From CAIZGX01 sp044349305 (lineage in GTDB: Bacteria; Bacteroidota; Bacteroidia; Flavobacteriales_D; Sanyastnellaceae), in contig JBIKRF010000119.1 in assembly GCA_044349305.1 (NCBI GenBank), forward strand, positions 1 to 6,003: a stretch of 6,003 nt of DNA, given 5' to 3'. Below are positions 1-4,384 of the stretch, one piece after another (position 1 is the stretch's first letter; every line of letters begins with the position of its first letter). The notes beneath the pieces are model-generated. The model ran no database searches. It saw only the letters and a program-made list of their open reading frames with translations, and had not been told where the DNA came from. A program made the translations under genes and the position numbers.

Positions 1-2
1 GC

Positions 3-356
3 GGCGGACCGTTGGTTCAACACAGTTTGCAAGCGTTAATAGACCTTCACAGACAAGGTGTTTTCACCCTAGAAAAAATAGTAGAAAAGGCTTCACATGC
101 AGTGGCCGACATGTTTCAAATTGAAAGTCGAGGTTACATTCGAGAGGGCTACTTTGCCGACTTCGTTATGGTAGATCTTAACGCACCATACACAGTTACC
201 AAAGAAAATCTCTTATACAAATGCGGCTGGTCTCCGTTTGAAGGACATACGTTTTCGAGTACTATTGTTTCAACTTGGTGCAATGGTAAGTTGGTTTTTG
301 AGAATGGAAAGCTTACGGGTGAGAAGAGTGGAATTGCGCTGAGATTTGAGCGTTAA
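3..356 (+). CDS. pyrC: Dihydroorotase, C-terminal part (5' end outside window)
   Basis: The reading frame is open from the window edge and ends at TAA 354-356, giving 117 residues. It begins GGPLVQHSL, matching the G-x-PLVQHSL segment late in amidohydrolase-type dihydroorotases. It continues with a helical stretch, then RGYIREGYFADFVMVDL, the typical C-terminal return strand of amidohydrolases (G-x-I-x-x-G-x-x-A-D-x-v). It closes with NLLYKCGWSPFEGHTFSS and a final strand around VSTWCNGKLVFENG. The enzyme catalyses the reversible cyclisation of carbamoyl-aspartate to dihydroorotate, the third step of pyrimidine synthesis, in the cytoplasm. The metal-binding HxH, lysine and aspartate lie upstream and cannot be checked. 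A non-catalytic homologue or another cyclic amidohydrolase is possible, but KCGWSPFEG favours dihydroorotase. The gene ends only 3 nt before a hairpin array and faces a convergent operon. The symbol pyrC follows common usage for this family. Confidence 0.85.
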   Translation, partial: GGPLVQHSLQALIDLHRQGVFTLEKIVEKASHAVADMFQIESRGYIREGYFADFVMVDLNAPYTVTKENLLYKCGWSPFEGHTFSSTIVSTWCNGKLVFENGKLTGEKSGIALRFER

Positions 357-359
357 TTT

Positions 360-460
360 TCCCTTGGGACGTATCCCTCTGGGATGTATCCTTTCAGGAC
401 AAATCCCTCTGGGACGTATCCCTCTGGGATGTATCCTTTCAGGACTTATCCCGCAGGGAT
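360..460. repeat. Hairpin chain A: seven short palindromes, 15-bp period
   Basis: Seven consecutive hairpins lie in a 15-bp tandem rhythm of a 13-nt hairpin plus a 2-nt spacer. The first, near 360-369, is TCCC-TT-GGGA. It is followed by 373-385, 388-400, 403-415, 418-430, 433-445 and 448-460. Arms are ATCCC/GGGAT (373, 418, 448), ATCCC/GGGAC (403) or ATCCT/AGGAC (388, 433). Loops are TCT, TTC or, in the last one, GCA. Spacers are GT at 371, 386, 416 and 431, with AA at 401 and TT at 446. The T-to-C change in the arm of two units is matched by G-to-A in the opposite arm, so pairing is kept. The chain fills the gap between convergent genes and overlaps the 3' end of the minus-strand gene. A T5 run at 467-471 is 6 nt beyond the last stem, so a weak plus-strand terminator role is possible. 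Confidence 0.8.
366..445. repeat. Exact 35-bp direct repeat with 45-bp offset inside chain A
   Basis: Positions 366-400 and 411-445 are identical over 35 bp (36 bp if 365/410 is included). The 45-bp offset equals three 15-bp hairpin units. This indicates recent block duplication of a three-hairpin segment, on top of the older, more diverged 15-bp units. Confidence 0.9.
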
Positions 461-660
461 TGAGGATTTTTACTTTTCAAAAAACTCCCCAAAAACAAAT
501 ACCCCAACAAACCACCATACGGAATGCTGATGTACCACGTGCCGCTAATCATGCATCCTCCCGATGAGCAACCTACGAAATAATAATACGCCCAACCTGC
601 GAAGCAGCCGATAACGACAGCAATAAATTCTTTGCGGTGTTTCTTTAGGAATTCGGTCAT
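439..660 (-). CDS. Small two-helix membrane protein, DUF6132-like
   Basis: This is a 73-residue protein with ATG at 660-658 and TGA at 441-439. It has a basic N-terminus (KKHRK), a hydrophobic helix at about residues 11-29 (EFIAVVIGCFAGWAYYYFV), a cysteine-containing turn GCSSGGCMIS (C31, C36), and a second helix at about 46-62. The G-C-x4-C-x-I turn between two helices is characteristic of DUF6132-type proteins common in Bacteroidota; their function is not established. C19 is also within the first helix. The start codon overlaps the stop of the upstream DUF2892 gene as ATGA, implying translational coupling. The last seven or so codons and the stop lie inside hairpin chain A: hairpin 448-460 covers residues 67-71 and the TGA falls in hairpin 433-445. 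The tail after SKN is therefore probably repeat-derived. The family assignment comes from motif memory only. Confidence 0.78.
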   Translation of the reverse strand: MTEFLKKHRKEFIAVVIGCFAGWAYYYFVGCSSGGCMISGTWYISIPYGGLLGYLFLGSFLKSKNPQSLRDKS

Positions 661-860
661 TTCTTTTCACACGTATTTATTCCAAAAGGAACGTAGAGTG
701 GACAGAATGAAACTAGGCTAGTCAATAAGAAAACAGCACCCAGAGCGAGCAACGTGTTTCCTAAAAATCCAGAAACCGCATCGGTGAAAAATAAGTAAGC
801 AAAAATAATTGCTGCTACTACGCGTAATCCGCGATCGAAATTTCCCATGTTCTTTTTCAT
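657..860 (-). CDS. Small membrane protein, DUF2892 (YgaP-type transmembrane domain)
   Basis: This is a 67-residue protein with ATG at 860-858 and TGA at 659-657. It opens MKKNMGNFDRGLR, matching the K-x-N-x-G-x-x-D-R-x-x-R signature of DUF2892. Two hydrophobic helices follow, at about residues 12-27 and 33-51, then SFCPLYVPFGINTC with cysteines C53 and C64, both typical of the family. In YgaP a domain of this kind is fused to a rhodanese sulfurtransferase. Stand-alone copies in Bacteroidota are often near sulfur- or persulfide-handling genes, but no rhodanese is visible here, so any role in thiol or persulfide chemistry at the inner membrane is inference. It is the first gene of a two-gene operon with the DUF6132 gene (4-nt ATGA overlap). 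An internal ATG at codon 5 is an alternative start, but it would cut into the conserved N-terminus. No -7 box was found upstream on the minus strand. Confidence 0.85.
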   Translation of the reverse strand: MKKNMGNFDRGLRVVAAIIFAYLFFTDAVSGFLGNTLLALGAVFLLTSLVSFCPLYVPFGINTCEKK

Positions 861-926
861 AATCTTTAATTTTAAACGAAGGTCGGGGGTTAAGGGTTAG
901 CGTTTGGTAACATGGGTTACAGATCA

Positions 927-1058
927 ATTCTACGAATCAATCCTTCGGATCAATCTGACTTCGTCAGATCAATACTCTGTAGATATTACTCCACAGGATT
1001 GATTGCAACGCAATTGATCGCGCAGCGATTGATCACCGCAGGTGATTGATCCGCAGGA
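927..1058. repeat. Hairpin chain B: about nine palindromes joined by CA, then TG
   Basis: Hairpins as arm/loop: 927-937 ATTC/TAC, 940-950 ATCC/TTC, 953-969 ATCTGAC/TTC (7-bp perfect stem), 971-987 AATA-TCT/GT with one bulged C, 990-998 TCC/ACA, 1002-1014 ATTGC/AAC, 1017-1029 ATCGC/GCA, 1032-1046 ATCACC/GCA, 1050-1058 TCC/GCA. Most stems end in ATC...GAT, so the junctions read GATCAATC on the left (spacer CA at 938 and 951) and GATTGATC on the right (spacer TG at 1000, 1015, 1030 and 1047). The switch to the reverse complement is around 971-998. Loops follow the same polarity: TAC/TTC/TTC on the left (GNA on the minus strand), GCA three times on the right. The chain occupies most of the divergent gap between the small membrane operon and the beta-barrel gene. 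Nothing recognisable was seen in the remaining 861-926. Confidence 0.82.
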
Positions 1059-1064
1059 ATATTG

Positions 1065-1072
1065 TATTTTCG
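1065..1072 (+). promoter_or_regulatory. Candidate -7 box of the beta-barrel gene
   Basis: TATTTTCG matches the Bacteroidota -7 consensus TAnnTTTG at all but one position and ends 5 nt before the ATG at 1078. A TTG at 1046-1048 could serve as the upstream element with a 16-nt gap, slightly short. If used, transcription would start at or very near the start codon, giving a leaderless or almost leaderless mRNA. The TTG lies in the arm of hairpin 1032-1046 and the spacer after it, so chain B reaches into the promoter. Confidence 0.45.
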
Positions 1073-1077
1073 CGCCC

Positions 1078-3486
1078 ATGAGATCTATCATCACAACCTT
1101 CTTCCTCACAACAATCACCTTATTTTCCTTCTCCCAAACCTCAACCATCACCGGTGTTGTTGAAGGCGTTGATGCTGGAAAGACAGAGAACTTGGCTTTT
1201 GTGAGCGTGAGTATTCATGCCATGAAGGATAGTCTTGTTTTAAAGGCGGCAGCTTCTGATAATGGTGGAGCTTTCAGTCTGGAAGTTGAAAGCACCGATT
1301 CAGTTTTGGTTTATTTCAACATTATAGGATACAAACCTATTTGGAAAAAGATTGCCGCAGGTACAAGTGTTAATCTCGGAACAGTGCAACTGGCAAGGAC
1401 TTCAGCGGTGACTTCAGAAATGGAATTTGTTGCGAAAAAGCCATTGGTTCAAGTGCAGGCCGATAAAACCATTTTTAATGTTGAAGGAACTGCCAATGCA
1501 ATTGGTCTTAACGCGTTGGAATTGTTGCGCAGGGCGCCAGGTGTTGTCATCGATAATAACAACAACATTTCCGTAAAAGGAAAGTCTGGAATTACGGTTT
1601 ACATCGACGGAAGAATTTCTCCACTTCAAGGTTCGCAGTTGTCAGACTTCTTGAAAAGCACACCTTCTTCATCCATTGAAAAAATTGAGATCATCACGAA
1701 TCCTTCTGCACGCTTCGATGCCGCCGGTACTGCTGGTATTCTGAATATCGTCATGAAGAAGAACAGCAATTACGGACAGAATGCCACATTCGGATTGGGT
1801 TATGGAAATCAGATTTACGGAAAGATAAACGGTTCCTTCACATACAACAGAAGGAAAGGGAAGACTAATGTTTACGCTACTTATGGAAATAATTTTTCAG
1901 AAGATTGGGGGTATATGCGTTTCTACAAAGAACAGAACGGAACCTTCTTCGATCAGAATTCATACACTTATTCTAAAAACAAATCTCACTATGGAAAGGC
2001 GGGTATTGATATTTCCATCAACGATAAAAACACCATCGGATTTTCAGTGAATGGGAATCTTTCAAATGATCTTTGGGATAGTCACGGTTCAACTCCCATT
2101 GGAAGTATAGCGCCGGGTGCCGGAGTTGACAGCACCTTGGAAGCGAATTCTACAAATGATGGGTATCGTAACAATTACGGAGCGAATGCTAACTATCAAT
2201 GGAAGGGATCGAACGAAAAAGAATTGAACGTTGATGCGAACTATGGGTTGTACGACATTGACAACGGGAACTTCCAACCGAACAGATACCTCGGTTCATA
2301 TGGTAATTTGTTGAATGAAAGAAATTATCAGAACAACACAGCTACACAAATTGACATTGCTATTGTCCGCGCAGACTACAGTTTCAACTGGAAAAAAATC
2401 AAGTGGGAAGCGGGGTTAAAAGGCACGCAGGTGAATACGAATAACAAATTAGATTTCTTTAATGTAGTTGGAAATAACTTCGAAGTAGATTCCAACCTCA
2501 CGAATAAGTTCGATTACAAGGAGCGCGTACTTGCGGCATACGCTAACGCTTCGGGTAAGTACAAAAAATTTGGATGGCAAGTGGGAGTGCGTGCTGAGAA
2601 CACGAAAAGCAATGGCGAGTTATTCGCACTAACACCACAGCCACTGACGAAAGTAGATCGATTGTACACGAACTTGTTTCCTAGCGCAGCAATCACCTTC
2701 AATCACAAGGAAACGAGCACGTTCAACTTAACCTACAGCAGAAGAATTGATCGTCCGAGTTATCAGGCTTTGAACCCATTTGAGTCGCGTCTCGACGAAC
2801 TTTCTTATTCGCGTGGAAACGCATTTCTTCAGCCTCAGTATACCGATGCGTTGGAGTTAAGTCACACCTTGTTTTACATGATCACATCATCGTTGGGTTA
2901 TAGCAAGACGAACGGCTTTTTCACCGAGATAACAGACACTACGGAGTTTTCGCGTTCGTTCATTCAAACGCGCAATCTTGGATACCGAGAGAACATTACG
3001 TTTAATGTTGGAAGCCCTCTTCAAATTGCAAAGTGGTGGGAAGGCTATTTGAATCTTGGTGTTTATAACGTTCACAACAGAGCAACTTTCGAAGGTGGGA
3101 ATACCATTGACTTACGCGCGACCTCGTACAATATTTATATGCAAAACACTTTCAAGTTTAGCAAAACGACTTCTTTGGAATTATCAGGATTTTTCAATGG
3201 GCCAAGTGTTTGGGGCGGAACCTTTCGCAATAAACCAATGGGAGGAGTGGATGCCGCTTTCCAAAAATCGTTTTTTGAAGACCAACTGGTTGTGCGTTTG
3301 GCCTACGGAGATATTCTTCACACCATGCGTTGGAGAGGAATTTCTGAATATGCTGGATTGTATATGGATGCCAGCGGGCTCTGGGAATCGCGCGTTGCAC
3401 GCATCAACCTTACCTGGAAGATCGGGAATCAGATGCTGAAAGAGAAGAAGGCGAAGCAGGTGGAAGAGTTTAAACGGGTGAAATAA
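1078..3486 (+). CDS. Outer-membrane beta-barrel protein, TonB-receptor-like with N-terminal carboxypeptidase-regulatory-like domain
   Basis: This 802-residue protein starts at ATG 1078 and ends at TAA 3484-3486. An in-frame GTG at 1042 would prepend 12 residues encoded by hairpin-chain sequence and bury the signal peptide, so it was rejected. Residues 1-20 form a signal peptide (hydrophobic TTFFLTTITLFSFS, then Q). Residues about 22-105 resemble a carboxypeptidase-regulatory-like beta-sandwich (ITGVVEG, FSLEV, FNIIGYKP). Residues about 120-228 are plug-like: DKTIFNV, LELLRRAPGV, GITVYIDGR, IEKIEIITNPSARFDAAG, ILNIVMKK. From about 235 onward there are repeated amphipathic strands rich in Tyr, Asn and Gly, as in outer-membrane barrels of the OMP_b-brl_3 type. 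No clear TonB box is seen. The chain does not end in the usual final aromatic residue but carries a charged tail (LKEKKAKQVEEFKRVK). The substrate is unknown; no SusD-like partner or degradative enzyme is adjacent. It appears monocistronic, bounded by hairpin chains on both sides. Confidence 0.9.
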   Translation: MRSIITTFFLTTITLFSFSQTSTITGVVEGVDAGKTENLAFVSVSIHAMKDSLVLKAAASDNGGAFSLEVESTDSVLVYFNIIGYKPIWKKIAAGTSVNLGTVQLARTSAVTSEMEFVAKKPLVQVQADKTIFNVEGTANAIGLNALELLRRAPGVVIDNNNNISVKGKSGITVYIDGRISPLQGSQLSDFLKSTPSSSIEKIEIITNPSARFDAAGTAGILNIVMKKNSNYGQNATFGLGYGNQIYGKINGSFTYNRRKGKTNVYATYGNNFSEDWGYMRFYKEQNGTFFDQNSYTYSKNKSHYGKAGIDISINDKNTIGFSVNGNLSNDLWDSHGSTPIGSIAPGAGVDSTLEANSTNDGYRNNYGANANYQWKGSNEKELNVDANYGLYDIDNGNFQPNRYLGSYGNLLNERNYQNNTATQIDIAIVRADYSFNWKKIKWEAGLKGTQVNTNNKLDFFNVVGNNFEVDSNLTNKFDYKERVLAAYANASGKYKKFGWQVGVRAENTKSNGELFALTPQPLTKVDRLYTNLFPSAAITFNHKETSTFNLTYSRRIDRPSYQALNPFESRLDELSYSRGNAFLQPQYTDALELSHTLFYMITSSLGYSKTNGFFTEITDTTEFSRSFIQTRNLGYRENITFNVGSPLQIAKWWEGYLNLGVYNVHNRATFEGGNTIDLRATSYNIYMQNTFKFSKTTSLELSGFFNGPSVWGGTFRNKPMGGVDAAFQKSFFEDQLVVRLAYGDILHTMRWRGISEYAGLYMDASGLWESRVARINLTWKIGNQMLKEKKAKQVEEFKRVK

Positions 3487-3492
3487 TCTTTA

Positions 3493-3667
3493 CCAGCGGA
3501 GCTGGATGACACAACACGTTGTGATGACGGCGAAGCCGATGACCAGCGGAGCTGGATGACACTGCGTGATGACCGTTCCGTAGGACACTCCGTGATGCGG
3601 TCATCGAACTTGTTCGTCATCGATTGCAAATTGTCATCCTTCGAAGAAGGTCATCACACAAAGTGTG
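3493..3667. repeat. Hairpin chain C: palindromes joined by exact 4-nt ATGA, then TCAT
   Basis: Nine clean hairpins flank one degenerate central unit. Hairpins (arm/loop): 3493-3505 CCAGC/GGA, 3510-3523 CACAAC/AC, 3528-3538 CGGC/GAA, 3543-3555 CCAGC/GGA, 3560-3568 CAC/TGC, then centre 3573-3600, then 3605-3616 CGAAC/TT, 3621-3633 CGATT/GCA (one G-T pair), 3638-3650 CCTTC/GAA, 3655-3667 CACAC/AAA. Every junction has exactly 4 nt: ATGA at 3506, 3524, 3539, 3556 and 3569 on the left, TCAT at 3601, 3617, 3634 and 3651 on the right. Each hairpin begins with C and ends with G. Stems differ almost completely from one another yet each is self-complementary; only the first and fourth are copies, identical for 20 bp including flanks (3493-3512 and 3543-3562). 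The chain starts 6 nt after the beta-barrel stop codon and ends about 50 nt before the tetR-like -7 box. No hairpin is followed directly by a T-run. Confidence 0.9.
3568..3605. repeat. Central inverted repeat at the polarity switch of chain C
   Basis: GATGACCG at 3568-3575 pairs perfectly with CGGTCATC at 3598-3605. It encloses 22 nt that contain a small hairpin CAC-TCC-GTG at 3586-3594. The repeat sits exactly where the spacer word changes from ATGA to TCAT, so the two half-chains meet in a larger foldback. Confidence 0.75.
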
Positions 3668-3694
3668 TAAAGGAAACATTTTTACCATTTTTCG

Positions 3695-3738
3695 TTTCCA
3701 ATGTGGATTTTGTGCCTATCTTTGCCGCGCTTTGGAAA
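3695..3738. promoter_or_regulatory. Possible operator: inverted repeat around the tetR-like promoter
   Basis: TTTCCAA at 3695-3701 and TTGGAAA at 3732-3738 form a 7-bp inverted repeat with a 30-nt gap. It brackets the -7 box and overlaps the proposed TTG start. This would suit autoregulation by the TetR-family protein, but typical TetR operators have closely spaced arms, so a chance match is quite possible. Confidence 0.2.
3717..3724 (+). promoter_or_regulatory. -7 box of the efflux operon
   Basis: TATCTTTG is a perfect match to the Bacteroidota -7 consensus TAnnTTTG and ends 7 nt before the proposed TTG start at 3732. The following GC-rich CCGCGC resembles the CGCGCCC after the box of the upstream beta-barrel gene. 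No convincing -33 TTG element was found at the expected distance. The box probably drives the regulator, the TolC gene and the adaptor gene as one transcript. Confidence 0.55.
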
Positions 3739-4376
3739 ACAAGAAGAAATATATACTCATGGAAACGCTTCCGTTGTTCCTGAAGTTCGGTATCAAAAGC
3801 CTGACTATGGACGACATTGCGCGGAAGCTCTGCATCTCAAAGAAAACGCTGTATGCGCATGTGAAAGACAAAGAAGATTTGTTGGAAAATGCAGTAATCT
3901 TGTTTAGCAAGGCAGAGCAACATCAGATTGAAGAAATTTGTGGTAGGGGCTTGAACGCTATTGATGAAAGCCTCGAGATTAAGCGTTGGGTGTTGGATAT
4001 GTTACAGAATATTCATCCATCTGTTGCCTACGACATGGAGAAATTTCATCCAAGGGTGCATCAAAAAATGCTCGCTTCACGTCAGGAGATTATTTACAAA
4101 TGTGTTTTTGATAACATCGTCAAGGGTCAAAAAGACGGATTGTACAGAAAAGAGATCAATCCAAATGTTCTTGCAAAGTTGTATGTAGGTAGAATGGAAG
4201 TCATGTTCGATCAGAATCTATTTCCGAGCAAAGAATACAACGTGAGTGATGTGTACATGGAATGGTTTTCCTACCACATTCATGGCATGGCCACCGCAAA
4301 AGGAATAGAACTTCTAAATAAAAATATTTTGAACTCGACTGCTTCAGCCAAGAAAAAAACCACTAAAAAGCAATAA
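3732..4376 (+). CDS. TetR/AcrR-family transcriptional regulator of the efflux operon
   Basis: This is a 214-residue protein if started at TTG 3732, or 205 residues from ATG 3759; TAA is at 4374-4376. I prefer TTG because it yields MENKKKYILMETLPLFLKFGIK, which supplies the full first helix of a TetR_N domain, whereas ATG truncates it. A TAnnTTTG box also lies just upstream. Starts further upstream would translate the hairpin chain. Residues about 8-52 are the DNA-binding domain: LFLKFGIKSLTMDDIARKL, then CISKKTLYAHVKDKEDLL with the helix-turn-helix. The rest is a helical ligand-binding and dimerisation region without recognisable motifs. The C-terminus is a lysine-rich tail (SAKKKTTKKQ). Cys34 occupies the turn position usually held by Gly (L-G-x-S-K-x-T-L-Y). 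As first gene of the operon, 8 nt before the TolC gene, it probably represses its own operon and is released by a pump substrate; this is inference from context. Confidence 0.87.
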   Translation: MENKKKYILMETLPLFLKFGIKSLTMDDIARKLCISKKTLYAHVKDKEDLLENAVILFSKAEQHQIEEICGRGLNAIDESLEIKRWVLDMLQNIHPSVAYDMEKFHPRVHQKMLASRQEIIYKCVFDNIVKGQKDGLYRKEINPNVLAKLYVGRMEVMFDQNLFPSKEYNVSDVYMEWFSYHIHGMATAKGIELLNKNILNSTASAKKKTTKKQ

Positions 4377-4384
4377 TTCAATTC

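Noticed and set aside
461..471. Classical rho-independent terminator after the dihydroorotase gene
   Set aside because: The T5 run (467-471) is 6 nt beyond the last 5-bp stem, so the arrangement is weak; it may still contribute, but cannot be called.
346..567. Plus-strand frame reading chain A as a pentapeptide-like repeat protein (IPLGR IPLGC ILSGQ ...)
   Set aside because: The 15-bp period is a multiple of three, so any frame gives a five-residue repeat. The frame overlaps the end of the dihydroorotase gene and runs antisense to the DUF6132-like gene, and its non-repeat part looks random.
881..900. Telomere-like GGGTTAAGGGTTAG stretch
   Set aside because: Only two short imperfect copies; most likely chance in a short GC-rich intergenic patch.
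360..1058. CRISPR array or integron attC-like sites
   Set aside because: There are no conserved repeats with unique 30-40 bp spacers, no cas or integrase gene, and units are far too short for attC sites.
1042..1077. GTG start extending the beta-barrel protein by 12 residues
   Set aside because: It translates hairpin sequence and would place the signal peptide internally; ATG 1078 gives a normal signal peptide.
969..1151. Minus-strand open frame across chain B and the beta-barrel gene start
   Set aside because: It is antisense to the signal peptide and the hairpin chain, with low-complexity composition and no recognisable domain.
3624..3731. Upstream extension of the TetR-family protein
   Set aside because: The added residues come from hairpin chain C and the promoter region and have no resemblance to a TetR N-terminus.
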